Translations under genes and position numbers: made by a program
Source of the DNA: Ignavibacteriales bacterium
GTDB lineage: Bacteria; Bacteroidota; Ignavibacteria; Ignavibacteriales; Melioribacteraceae
DNA: 64,000 nucleotides
Direction: 5' to 3'
Assembly (NCBI GenBank): GCA_020061355.1
Contig: JAGUYK010000040.1
Span: forward strand, 1-64,000
Shown here: piece by piece, positions 14,937-22,672 of the stretch
Layout of the letters: each line of letters starts with the position of its first letter
How positions within the stretch are numbered: the stretch's first letter is position 1
The notes under the pieces: generated by a model
Database searches by the model: none
What the model saw: the letters and a program-made list of their open reading frames with translations, nothing else
Told to the model about the DNA's origin: nothing

Positions 14937-16673
14937 TTAACCATACTTAATACTATATTTTTTCATTTTTCGCCAGAGAGTTGATGCATCAATTTTGAGT
15001 TCGTCCGCGGTTTGTCTTCTGTTGCCTTTATTTTTTTTAAGGATCGAAATTATAATTTCTTTTTCGGCTTCCTGTATATTGTTTGTGCTTATAGGCGGTT
15101 GCTCGCTTTTTTTATTCTCAATATTTGTCTTTAATCTTTTAGGTAAATCCTCAATCTGAATAGTATCCGTTCGGCAAAGTATAAAACAATGTTCAACCAC
15201 ATTTTCTAATTCCCTTATATTACCGGGCCAATTATATTCAATTAGAATATCGAAAGCGGAAGGAGAAAACTGTCTGATCTCTTTACCAAATCTATTATTG
15301 AAATGTTTTATGAAATGATTTGCTAATAGAGGCAGATCCTCTTTTCTATCCTTTAGTGCCGGTAGGTGAATGTTAATAACATTTATCCTATAGAAGAGAT
15401 CATCGCGAAAATTGCCTTTTAGTATTTCCTCATTCAAATTCTTATTTGTAGCTACAATAATACGTGCATCCATTTTTATTGATTTATTCCCTCCGACTCT
15501 TTCAAATACTCTCCTTTCAATGACTCTTAATAATTTTGTCTGAACAGCAATTGACAAATCGCCAATCTCATCTAGAAAAAGTGTGCCTCCCTGTGCAAGT
15601 TCAAACCGGCCGATTTTTGTTTTGATTGCACCGGTAAAAGCACCCATCTCATGTCCAAACAACTCGCTCTCAATCAGTGATTCCGAAAAGGCACTGCAAT
15701 TTACTGCTGCAAAAGGACCGGTGCGTTTAGCGCTATTAAGATGGATTGCCCTTGAAACAAGTTCTTTGCCGGTTCCGCTTTCGCCGGTTATTAATACAGT
15801 GCTATTTGTTTGGGAAACGCTTTCCAGGACGGTGATAATTTGATTCAACTCTTTACTTTTACCGATAATATTTTCATAACTGAATTTTTCTGATAAGTGT
15901 GATGACAAATTTTTTATTTCGGAAACATCTATAAACGTTTCAACCGCACCGGTCTTTTCGTTTTTGTTATTAATTAAAATGGCAGAGTTTACTCTAATGG
16001 GAATTCTCTTACCGCTTTTATTCATAATCTCTAATTCATTTCCGATCGTTGATTTTCCCTTGAGCATTGTTTGTTCCATATGGCATCCGTTCCGGCAGAG
16101 GGAAGATTGAAAAATATCCCAGCATTTTTTGCCAATGGCCTCGATTCCTTTATAACCAGTTATTTTTTCTGCCGATGTATTGAACGATGTTACATTCCAA
16201 TCGTGGTCTATAGTAAATGTACCTTCTATATTGCTGTTGAAGATAGCATCGAGCTTGTTTTTTTGATCAATCAATTCAAGTGTTCTTTCTTCAAGGTCCT
16301 CAGATAAGGAGAGCATTTCTTTAGTATCCCTGAATACAAAAACTACGCTCAGAACATCATTCTCTTTTGTGATGGGAGTAATTGAAGCAAGAACATTTTT
16401 TATGTTTCCTTTTTTATCCGTGATATTAATTGCAATGTTTGTAAAGACGCGGTTGTTTTCCAGCGACTCGGGAATATATTTCAAATCGTCTGTACAACCG
16501 CGAAATATAATAGAGCAGTCAATTCCTATAATACCGTCTTCATCATAACCTGTGATTCTCGACGCGGCTTCATTGAAAACAATAATTTTTAAGTCCTTTC
16601 CAATAACTGCGATTCCATCGGGTATTATAACTGCTTCTTTGTTCTTATCAATAATCTGCTGAACTTCTTTCAT
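14937..16673 (-). CDS. Sigma-54-dependent activator 2 (PAS-PAS-AAA+-HTH), divergent from the Mrp/ORP-like operon
   Basis: This 578-residue enhancer-binding protein has two PAS domains (about 15-118 and 138-250), a AAA+ domain (about 265-500) with Walker A GESGTGKE at 296-303 and a canonical GAFTGA loop at 343-348, and a C-terminal Fis-type helix-turn-helix (QTADELKIDASTLWRKMK). PAS1 carries Cys53 and Cys60; PAS2 carries Cys183, Cys192 and Cys196, the same C-x8-C-x3-C pattern as in activator 1. It is transcribed away from the Mrp operon. The gap between them holds four TTGCAA sites and a -24/-12 promoter, so it very probably activates that operon. The arrangement parallels the activator of the Desulfovibrio orange-protein operons. 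Confidence 0.9.
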   Translation of the reverse strand: MKEVQQIIDKNKEAVIIPDGIAVIGKDLKIIVFNEAASRITGYDEDGIIGIDCSIIFRGCTDDLKYIPESLENNRVFTNIAINITDKKGNIKNVLASITPITKENDVLSVVFVFRDTKEMLSLSEDLEERTLELIDQKNKLDAIFNSNIEGTFTIDHDWNVTSFNTSAEKITGYKGIEAIGKKCWDIFQSSLCRNGCHMEQTMLKGKSTIGNELEIMNKSGKRIPIRVNSAILINNKNEKTGAVETFIDVSEIKNLSSHLSEKFSYENIIGKSKELNQIITVLESVSQTNSTVLITGESGTGKELVSRAIHLNSAKRTGPFAAVNCSAFSESLIESELFGHEMGAFTGAIKTKIGRFELAQGGTLFLDEIGDLSIAVQTKLLRVIERRVFERVGGNKSIKMDARIIVATNKNLNEEILKGNFRDDLFYRINVINIHLPALKDRKEDLPLLANHFIKHFNNRFGKEIRQFSPSAFDILIEYNWPGNIRELENVVEHCFILCRTDTIQIEDLPKRLKTNIENKKSEQPPISTNNIQEAEKEIIISILKKNKGNRRQTADELKIDASTLWRKMKKYSIKYG

Positions 16674-16692
16674 ATTATACCTTTTTTAAGTA

Positions 16693-16758
16693 TTGCAAAG
16701 TTAGTAAAGTACATTGCAATTATGAAATATATTGCAAGAACACATTGCAACTGTGCAA
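16693..16758 (+). promoter_or_regulatory. Cluster of four TTGCAA activator sites
   Basis: The self-complementary hexamer TTGCAA occurs at 16693-16698, 16714-16719, 16732-16737 and 16745-16750. The last forms a larger perfect palindrome, TTGCA-ACTG-TGCAA (16745-16758). They lie 50-115 bp upstream of the -24/-12 element facing the Mrp gene. This is a typical enhancer position, presumably for the divergent activator. The half-site resembles that of the 12988-13057 sites but the spacing differs (N4 against N6). Confidence 0.75.
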
Positions 16759-16807
16759 CGGAGATGATATCACAGTCGCGAAAATTTAACAAAAATGCAT
16801 TTTTTAA

Positions 16808-16824
16808 TTGGCCCTATAATTGGA
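16808..16824 (+). promoter_or_regulatory. Sigma-54 (-24/-12) promoter of the Mrp/ORP-like operon
   Basis: TTGGCC at 16808-16813 and TTGGA at 16820-16824 give a GG-to-GG distance of 12 bp, matching sigma-54 spacing. The -24 half (TTGGC) is good. The -12 half has GG instead of GC, a single mismatch. The start site would be near 16834, leaving a short leader before the ATG at 16863. Confidence 0.65.
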
Positions 16825-16862
16825 TTACTATCAATTAAAATAATTACTGATAAGGAATATTA

Positions 16863-17693
16863 ATGGAAAATATTGATAAACAGAAGGCGATCGAAGATGA
16901 AACCAGAAGGATTAAAGAAAACGTCTCACGAATAAAGCATCGTATTGCAATCTTCAGTGGTAAAGGTGGAGTAGGAAAGACAACAGTCAGTGTTAACCTA
17001 GCTTATTCACTTCAGCTGGAAGGTCTAGAAACAGGTATTCTTGATGCCGACATAACCGGACCGAATGTTGCTAAAATGCTATCGATTGAAGGTGATTTAA
17101 TACTGCTGGATGAAAAAATTATCCCTTTTGAAAAGTATGGATTAAAGATCATTTCAATGGCAAATCTGCTTAAAAGCGGACAACCATTAATCTGGCGCGG
17201 ACCGATGCGTTCAAAAATAATTAATCAATTTCTTGCCGATGTTAAATGGATGGACCTCGATTTTTTAATTGCAGATCTTCCACCGGGTACAGGAGATGAG
17301 ATACTGACAATTGGACAGGAAATGAAACCGGACTACGCAATCATTGTAACCACACCGCAGGAAGTTTCTATTATTGATGCCGAACGGGCTATTAACATGG
17401 CAAAGCAATTACAAATTCCATCAATCGGTGTTGTTGAAAATATGGCCGGATTTGTTTGTCCTCATTGCAATGCGGTATTGGAAATTTTTGGTTCCGGCGG
17501 TGGAAAAAAAATGGCGGATGATTACGGCGTTCAGTTTTTAGGCTCTATACCAATTGATATTGATACCCGCATACTTAGCGATAAAGGGAAACTAATAGTA
17601 TTGGAAAAACCCGGATGCGAAGTAACAAACGCTTTTAAATCAATAGTTAAATTGATTGAAGAACACTACATAAACGAATTAAAAGAAAAATAA
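16863..17693 (+). CDS. Mrp/NBP35-family Fe-S carrier ATPase
   Basis: This 276-residue P-loop ATPase has the deviant Walker A GKGGVGKTT (33-41), DADITGPN (61-68), ADLPPGTGD (137-145) and the C-terminal CPHC (Cys199-Cys202). In Mrp/Nbp35 proteins that Cys pair holds a bridging cluster at the dimer interface. Such proteins assemble or carry metal-sulfur clusters. It is the first gene behind the sigma-54 promoter and is followed 14 bp later by the CGGC-domain gene. In Desulfovibrio a Mrp protein is part of the orange-protein complex, which fits the downstream NifX-like genes. Confidence 0.93.
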   Translation: MENIDKQKAIEDETRRIKENVSRIKHRIAIFSGKGGVGKTTVSVNLAYSLQLEGLETGILDADITGPNVAKMLSIEGDLILLDEKIIPFEKYGLKIISMANLLKSGQPLIWRGPMRSKIINQFLADVKWMDLDFLIADLPPGTGDEILTIGQEMKPDYAIIVTTPQEVSIIDAERAINMAKQLQIPSIGVVENMAGFVCPHCNAVLEIFGSGGGKKMADDYGVQFLGSIPIDIDTRILSDKGKLIVLEKPGCEVTNAFKSIVKLIEEHYINELKEK

Positions 17694-17707
17694 ATGGTAG
17701 AAATCTT

Positions 17708-18154
17708 ATGAACGATAAAATAAAAATCGGAATAATCATTTGTGATAGATACAAAAGCTGCGCCGGCGGAAAATGTTTCAGATCAATTAAGGAAAGAGCC
17801 GGTGCATTCGATATTTACAGGAATAAAGATGTTGAACTTGTTGGTTATACAACATGCGGCGGATGCCCGGGTGGTAACGTTGAATATGCCCCCGAAGAAA
17901 TGAAGAAAAACGGAGCAGAGGTTATTCACCTCGCAACCGGAATGGTGGTTGGTTATCCCCCGTGTCCTTATGTAGATCACTTTAAAAGATTTATTGAAGA
18001 TAAATATGGTTTGAAAGTTGTTATCGGCACGCATCCAATTCCCGAAAAATATTTTTTAACACATACAAACCTGGATACATGGAACACCAACGAATGGAAG
18101 GAATTCACAGTGCCAACTTTAAAGGAAAAAGAAGTGAGATTAGCTTATGATTAA
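17708..18154 (+). CDS. CGGC domain protein
   Basis: This 148-residue protein belongs to the CGGC domain family, named for its conserved Cys-Gly-Gly-Cys (here Cys50-Cys53, TTCGGCPGGN). Other conserved cysteines are Cys12, Cys18 and Cys23 (CDRYKSCAGGKC) and Cys86 (YPPCPY), with C-terminal GTHPIPEKYF. The cysteine content suggests metal-sulfur cluster or thiol chemistry; the function of the family is not established. It is encoded between the Mrp ATPase and a radical SAM protein in a tightly spaced operon. Confidence 0.88.
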   Translation: MNDKIKIGIIICDRYKSCAGGKCFRSIKERAGAFDIYRNKDVELVGYTTCGGCPGGNVEYAPEEMKKNGAEVIHLATGMVVGYPPCPYVDHFKRFIEDKYGLKVVIGTHPIPEKYFLTHTNLDTWNTNEWKEFTVPTLKEKEVRLAYD

Positions 18155-18175
18155 TAATATTATGGAAATTGATTA

Positions 18176-19114
18176 ATGCTTGTTTTTGGTCCAATACCGT
18201 CGCGAAGATTAGGAAGGAGTCTGGGGATAAATAATATTCCGCCAAAGGTATGCACATATTCTTGTATTTATTGTCAGGTTGGCTCAACTGATACTATGAC
18301 AATTGATAGGAAGGATTTTTATTCCACCGATCAAATTTATGATGAAGTATCAGAAAAGATTACAAGCATAAAAGGATCCGGAGAGAAAATTGATTATCTC
18401 ACTTTTGTGCCCGATGGAGAGCCGACCCTCGATATTAATCTCGGAAAAACAATTGAAAGACTAATGTCATTTGGAATAAAAATAGCGGTAATTACAAATG
18501 CATCTTTGATTTGGGATAAAGAAGTTCAAAACGATTTAAGGCAAGCTAATTGGGTTTCGGTTAAGCTTGATTCCGTTTACGAAGATATATGGAGAAAAAT
18601 CAATAGACCGCATGGTTCTCTCAATCTGCAGAAAATAATCCGGGGTATTGAGGAATTCGCATTTTCTTTTTGTGAGGAACTTGTAACGGAAACAATGGTT
18701 GTTAAAGGAGTAAATGACAGTATCGAATCACTCAGTAAAACAGCGCAGAAAATATGTGAAATTAATCCGCGTAAATCTTTTATCCTTATTCCATCACTTC
18801 CTCCGGCTGAAAAATCAGTTAAACCCCCATCGGAGGAAATATTAAATAGAGCCTTTCAAATTTACAGTAGCCTATTACCGGATGTTGAGCTTATTGTTTA
18901 TAGTGAGGGAACAGACTTCGGTTATTCTTCCGATGCTGAAAAAGAATTGTTGAGCATACTTGCAGTTCACCCTATGCGCAAAGATGCGGTGGATAATTTT
19001 TTGTCACGATCAAATTCGATTTGGGATTTGATTGATCATCTGGTTCTTATAAACAAATTGAAAGAAATAACATATTCGGGCACAACTTTTTTAATTAAAA
19101 ACATTACGAGGTGA
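18176..19114 (+). CDS. Radical SAM protein
   Basis: This 312-residue radical SAM enzyme has a Cys-x3-Cys-x2-Cys motif near residues 24-31 (CTYSCIYCQ) that binds the SAM-cleaving [4Fe-4S] cluster, preceded by the family hallmark FGPIPSRRLGRSLGIN. FVPDGEPTLD and VSVKLDS are also typical of this subgroup. The reaction is unknown; members are often near Mrp and NifX-like genes. The last third (from about 250) resembles a small winged-helix tail (LLSILAVHPMRKDAVDNFL). Its position between CGGC and CBM48 genes suggests a shared pathway. Confidence 0.9.
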   Translation: MLVFGPIPSRRLGRSLGINNIPPKVCTYSCIYCQVGSTDTMTIDRKDFYSTDQIYDEVSEKITSIKGSGEKIDYLTFVPDGEPTLDINLGKTIERLMSFGIKIAVITNASLIWDKEVQNDLRQANWVSVKLDSVYEDIWRKINRPHGSLNLQKIIRGIEEFAFSFCEELVTETMVVKGVNDSIESLSKTAQKICEINPRKSFILIPSLPPAEKSVKPPSEEILNRAFQIYSSLLPDVELIVYSEGTDFGYSSDAEKELLSILAVHPMRKDAVDNFLSRSNSIWDLIDHLVLINKLKEITYSGTTFLIKNITR

Positions 19115-19117
19115 GTC

Positions 19118-19429
19118 ATGGCTATTATAAAAAAATATTCAAATGACAAAAGCATCTGTCATGTTACATTTATTCTTCCAAAAGAAATTAGTGAAAATTT
19201 CGAACAAGTCAATTTAGTCGGCGATTTCAATAATTGGGACATTCATAAAGATAAATTCTCACATAAAAGTTCCGACGGTTCGTTTAACGCCGAATTTGAT
19301 TTGGATGCCGGTAAAGAATACCAATTCAGATATTTAGGCAACGGAGAAACTTGGCTCAATGAACCGGAAGCAGATAGACAAGTTTTAACTCCTTTTGGTG
19401 ATTCTGAAAATTCTGTTTTAGTAGTATGA
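19118..19429 (+). CDS. CBM48/isoamylase early-set domain protein
   Basis: This small 103-residue protein is essentially one glycogen-binding immunoglobulin-like domain (CBM48 / AMPK-beta type). Markers are VTFILP, VNLVGDFNNWD (near 31-41), the core EFDLDAGKEYQFRYLGNGETWLNEPEAD (described by its ends EFDLDAG and EPEAD) and FGDSENSVLVV. There is no signal peptide or catalytic domain. It starts 3 bp after the radical SAM gene. Why a carbohydrate-binding domain sits in a metal-cofactor operon is unclear; it may act as a protein-protein module. Confidence 0.85.
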   Translation: MAIIKKYSNDKSICHVTFILPKEISENFEQVNLVGDFNNWDIHKDKFSHKSSDGSFNAEFDLDAGKEYQFRYLGNGETWLNEPEADRQVLTPFGDSENSVLVV

Positions 19430-19506
19430 TAGGAATAAACAAAATATACCTTCTAAGGTATTCAACTAATTAAACAAAACGATATTCATAAAAATAGGAG
19501 GCATTT

Positions 19507-19761
19507 ATGCCAAACTTTGATAAAACTGGTCCGAAAGGACAAGGAGCAATGACCGGAAGAAAAAGAGGTCGTTGCAAAGATACTCAAGCAACACAAATTG
19601 AAAAAACTTCTGACCAAGCTGCAGAGAACAAGGAAGTAGTTTACGGACTCGGTCGTGGCGGAAAACCGCGCGGCGGTGGTGGATTAGGAAATCGTTCTGG
19701 TGGTGGCGGAAAAGGTAACGGTCAAGGCAGAGGTCGCGGAAGAGGATTCGGTGGAAAATAA
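19507..19761 (+). CDS. DUF5320 Gly/Arg-rich protein
   Basis: This 84-residue protein has the DUF5320 N-terminal motif MPNFDKTGPKGQGAMTGRKR and a long low-complexity Gly/Arg tail (RGGKPRGGGGLG ... GRGRGRGFGGK). The function is unknown, but the family regularly accompanies NifX-like and MinD/ferredoxin genes in anaerobes. A GGAGG site (taggaggc) precedes the ATG, one of the strongest in the window, suggesting abundant product. The tail might bind nucleic acid or a polyanionic metal-sulfide cluster; this is speculation. The next gene starts immediately after its stop. Confidence 0.85.
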   Translation: MPNFDKTGPKGQGAMTGRKRGRCKDTQATQIEKTSDQAAENKEVVYGLGRGGKPRGGGGLGNRSGGGGKGNGQGRGRGRGFGGK

Positions 19762-20208
19762 TTGCCAAACATAAAGAAGATAAAAATAGCCGTAGCAATC
19801 GATAAACCGGAAAGGTTATCACCTCTTTCCGAAGTCTTCGGCAGGAGTAATTTTTTTCTGATCTATGATTTATTGGAAGATTCGGAGGATGTTTTAACTA
19901 ATCCTTTCGCAAAAGAATTAGGTGGCGCGGGAATTCAGTCGGCGAGATATCTGATCGAAAACAACGTTGATGTTTTAATAGTTAAAAAGATCGGAACAAA
20001 TCCTTTCCGGTTTCTAACATCTGCAGATATAGAGGTTTATCAATGCCAAGGAACAAACGCAACCGAAGCAATACGGCTTTTCACAGAAGGTAAATTGAGT
20101 TTAATAGAAAACATGAGAGGAGATATTGTTTCCGGAAGAATGCGAAAAAGACAGGGCAGATATTTTACAGACATAAAATTTATCAACAGTAAAAAAGGAA
20201 AAATATGA
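19762..20208 (+). CDS. NifX/NifB-like dinitrogenase cofactor-domain protein 1
   Basis: This 148-residue protein has the dinitrogenase iron-molybdenum cofactor fold (KIAVAIDKPERLSPLSEVFGRSNFFLIYDL, marked by VFGRSNFF), followed by AKELGGAGIQSARYLIENNVDVLI and a basic C-terminal tail (RMRKRQGRY). It appears to use a TTG start directly after the previous stop (TAATTG) and ends in an ATGA overlap with the next gene. Proteins of this fold bind metal-sulfide cofactors; in Desulfovibrio the orange protein (ORP), which carries a Mo-Cu-sulfide cluster, is one. The cofactor here is unknown. Confidence 0.85.
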   Translation: MPNIKKIKIAVAIDKPERLSPLSEVFGRSNFFLIYDLLEDSEDVLTNPFAKELGGAGIQSARYLIENNVDVLIVKKIGTNPFRFLTSADIEVYQCQGTNATEAIRLFTEGKLSLIENMRGDIVSGRMRKRQGRYFTDIKFINSKKGKI

Positions 20209-20588
20209 ATCACAGATTAGCAATAGCAATTGAAGAAATCGGTACTGAAGAAAGAGTTGCTGAACATTTTGGAAGATGCTCAAAATTCTATGTGTGCGAA
20301 CTTGACGAACAAAAAAAAGTATTGAAAACAGAAACTTTTTTTAATCCGTTAGCCGGTGAGCACAGCGGCGCTTGTCAATTGCCGGGTTTTGTTAAACAGT
20401 TCAATGTAAACACAATAATTGCCGGTGGGATGGGACAAAAAGCAGTTTCAAATTTTCTTTCGTTTGAAATTGATGTAATTACTGCACCCGGACTTCTTTA
20501 TGAAGATGCTTTGAATCGTTTCATTCAAGGAAAGCTGCTCGGTTACGAAGCGTGCAAGCACGATCATGGTCACGGTCATAATTGTTAA
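20205..20588 (+). CDS. NifX/NifB-like dinitrogenase cofactor-domain protein 2
   Basis: This 127-residue protein has the same fold as its neighbour: AIAIEEIGTEERVAEHFGRCSKFYV at the start, HSGACQLPGFVKQFNVNTIIAGGMGQKAV in the middle, and a metal-binding tail KHDHGHGHNC rich in His and Cys. Cys42 (GRCSKFYVC region) and the tail give several soft-metal ligands. It overlaps the upstream gene by 4 bp (ATGA) and precedes a MinD/ferredoxin gene by 12 bp. It is the best candidate here for an orange-protein-like metal cluster carrier, based on fold and context. Confidence 0.87.
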   Translation: MNHRLAIAIEEIGTEERVAEHFGRCSKFYVCELDEQKKVLKTETFFNPLAGEHSGACQLPGFVKQFNVNTIIAGGMGQKAVSNFLSFEIDVITAPGLLYEDALNRFIQGKLLGYEACKHDHGHGHNC

Positions 20589-20600
20589 TAGAGGTTTGAC

Positions 20601-21452
20601 TTGATAATATCTATTGCATCGGGCAAAGGCGGAACTGGCAAAACCACCGTTGCGGCAAGTCTCGCTTCCGTTATTCCCGAAAGTGTTTATATCGACTGCG
20701 ACGTTGAAGAACCGAACGGGCATCTGCTTCTTAAACCAGAATTTATTTCGGAAGAGAGCGCTAAGAAACTTCTTCCTCAAATCGATCAGGAAAAATGTAC
20801 GTTCTGCGGTAAATGTGTTGAGGTTTGCGAATTCAACGCGTTGATAAATTTAAAATTTGAAATCGTCCTTTTCGATGAAATGTGTCACGGTTGCGGGGCT
20901 TGTATCTATTTTTGTCCTTCAAAGGTAATAACAGAAAGAGCGAAAGAAATTGGAGTTGTAAGAGTTGGAATTACAAGCGCTAAAATTTTTTTCGCGGACG
21001 GAGTATTAAACATCGGCGAAGTTGCCGCTACGCCGTTAATCAAGGAAGTGAAGAAAAATATTATTGAAGGAAAAATAAATATACTCGATTCTCCGCCCGG
21101 CACTTCATGCTGTATGGTGGAAACAGTAAAGGATTCCGATTTCTGCATACTTGTTACCGAATCAACTCCTTTCGGACTGAATGATCTCAAACTTGCTATC
21201 GATGTGTTAAAAACGATAGGTGTTTCATTTGGAGTTGTTATAAATAAATACGATCCGTCCTTCACAGAGATGGAAAATTATCTGAACGAAAACAGTATCG
21301 AAATTCTTCTTAAAATTCCTTTCGAAAGAAGGTATGCAGAATCGTATTCGGAAGGGATACTACCTTTAGATAAATATCCTGAGTTGAAAAATGCTTTTCG
21401 TGTGCTTCATAAACGGATTCTGGAAAAAGTGGAAATTGTAAATGCCGGATAA
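20601..21452 (+). CDS. MinD-family ATPase with inserted 2x[4Fe-4S] ferredoxin domain 1
   Basis: This 283-residue P-loop ATPase has deviant Walker A SGKGGTGKTT near residues 7-16 and an inserted ferredoxin domain. Its eight cysteines are at 66, 69, 72, 76 (CTFCGKCVEVC) and 95, 98, 101, 105 (CHGCGACIYFC). The ATPase fold resumes with DSPPGTSCC and VINKYD. It uses a TTG start and overlaps the next, paralogous gene by 11 bp. Paired ATPases of this type are a hallmark of the Desulfovibrio orange-protein complex operons. They probably couple ATP hydrolysis to electron or cluster transfer. Confidence 0.92.
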   Translation: MIISIASGKGGTGKTTVAASLASVIPESVYIDCDVEEPNGHLLLKPEFISEESAKKLLPQIDQEKCTFCGKCVEVCEFNALINLKFEIVLFDEMCHGCGACIYFCPSKVITERAKEIGVVRVGITSAKIFFADGVLNIGEVAATPLIKEVKKNIIEGKINILDSPPGTSCCMVETVKDSDFCILVTESTPFGLNDLKLAIDVLKTIGVSFGVVINKYDPSFTEMENYLNENSIEILLKIPFERRYAESYSEGILPLDKYPELKNAFRVLHKRILEKVEIVNAG

Positions 21453-22323
21453 ATCGTATAAACAAATTGTAATACTTAGCGGCAAAGGCGGAACCGGCAA
21501 AACAACGTTGTCCGCTGCGTTTGCGGGTTTGATAAAGAAAAAAGTAGTAATTGATTGTGATGTTGACGCGGCAAATCTTCATCTTGTTCTAAAACCGGAA
21601 ATAATTAATAGCTATGATTTCTCTGGTGGCAAAAAAGCAATTATCGACCCCGACAAATGTGTGGAGTGCGGAACGTGCGAGACTGTCTGCCGTTTTGATG
21701 CAATTAACAATTTTACGATAGATCAATTAAGCTGCGAAGGATGCGGATTCTGTTTTCGCGTTTGTTCTTCGGATGCGATCAAATTCGATCCCTCAAAATC
21801 AGGTTCATACTTTGAATGTGAACTGCCCGATGGATCAAAATTTTTCTACGCAAAACTTTTTTCGGGCGATGGGAATTCCGGCAAACTTGTTAGTGAAATA
21901 AAAAGAAAAGCCCTCGAAAATATTTCGTCGGATATTGAATGGGTCATTGTTGATGGACCCCCGGGAATAGGATGTCCGGTAAACGCAAGTGTTGCGGTAG
22001 CGGATTATGTAGTTATTGTTACGGAACCAACCGTATCCGGCATCCACGATCTAAAACGGTTAATCGAATTATTGAAAACATTTAAAATCAGATCCGGTAT
22101 TGTAATCAACAAATACGATTTGAACGAAACTATAGCAACACAAATATTTAACTATGCGGAAAACGAAAAGACTCCTATCATCGGATCAATCCCTTTCGAT
22201 CCGGAATTTATGAAAGCTCTTATCAATGGCGAAAATGTTTTGGAGGTTAATAAAAATATCCAGGAAGAAATTCTTACCATTTTGAGACAATTAGAATTAC
22301 AAGTAGAAATATCAGTTAATTAA
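21442..22323 (+). CDS. MinD-family ATPase with inserted 2x[4Fe-4S] ferredoxin domain 2
   Basis: This 293-residue paralogue of the preceding protein has Walker A SGKGGTGKTT (13-22). Cysteines are at 73, 76, 79, 83 (CVECGTCETVC) and 98, 101, 104, 108 (CEGCGFCFRVC), with DGPPGIGCPV and TEPTVSGIHD in the ATPase core. The 11-bp overlap with the upstream gene indicates coupled translation, so a heterodimer is likely. It is followed by a third NifX-like gene. Role by analogy: reductive assembly or transfer of a metal-sulfur cofactor. Confidence 0.92.
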   Translation: MPDKSYKQIVILSGKGGTGKTTLSAAFAGLIKKKVVIDCDVDAANLHLVLKPEIINSYDFSGGKKAIIDPDKCVECGTCETVCRFDAINNFTIDQLSCEGCGFCFRVCSSDAIKFDPSKSGSYFECELPDGSKFFYAKLFSGDGNSGKLVSEIKRKALENISSDIEWVIVDGPPGIGCPVNASVAVADYVVIVTEPTVSGIHDLKRLIELLKTFKIRSGIVINKYDLNETIATQIFNYAENEKTPIIGSIPFDPEFMKALINGENVLEVNKNIQEEILTILRQLELQVEISVN

Positions 22324-22337
22324 TAAAAAGGTATAAT

Positions 22338-22658
22338 ATGAAAATTGCAGTGACATCAACCGGCGGATCGATGGATGCGCTTGTAAGTGAACAGTTCGGA
22401 CGTTGCCAATATTTTTTAATTGTTGATCCCGAAACCATGAAGTTCGAGGCTGTCTCGAATCTTGGAGAACAAATGCAAAACGGTGCAGGTCCTAAAGCCG
22501 CAGAGTTAATAATTAATAAGGGCGCTGAGATATTACTTACAGGTCGCGTCGGCGATAAAGCAGAAGAAGCCCTCAAGAAAAGCGGAATAAAAATAGTTGA
22601 CGGTTACAAAGGCACGATAAAAGTTAAAGATGCAGTTAACAGTTATTTGTCAAAATAA
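22338..22658 (+). CDS. NifX/NifB-like dinitrogenase cofactor-domain protein 3
   Basis: This is a minimal, 106-residue version of the dinitrogenase cofactor fold: KIAVTSTGGSMDALVSEQFG at the start, GRCQYFLIVD with a conserved Cys, NGAGPKAAELIINKGAEILLTGRVG in the middle and VKDAVNSYLSK at the end. This is the form most often called NifB/NifX family or orange protein. A GTATAATATG start is spaced 14 bp after the ATPase. Three such proteins in one operon suggest separate steps such as scaffold, carrier and storage. Confidence 0.9.
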   Translation: MKIAVTSTGGSMDALVSEQFGRCQYFLIVDPETMKFEAVSNLGEQMQNGAGPKAAELIINKGAEILLTGRVGDKAEEALKKSGIKIVDGYKGTIKVKDAVNSYLSK

Positions 22659-22672
22659 AAAGGAGTTGAAAA

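Noticed and set aside
19505-19822. 105-residue minus-strand frame opposite the DUF5320 gene
   Set aside because: It exists because the Gly/Arg-rich codons lack stops on the other strand; the plus-strand protein has a recognised family motif and strong ribosome-binding site.
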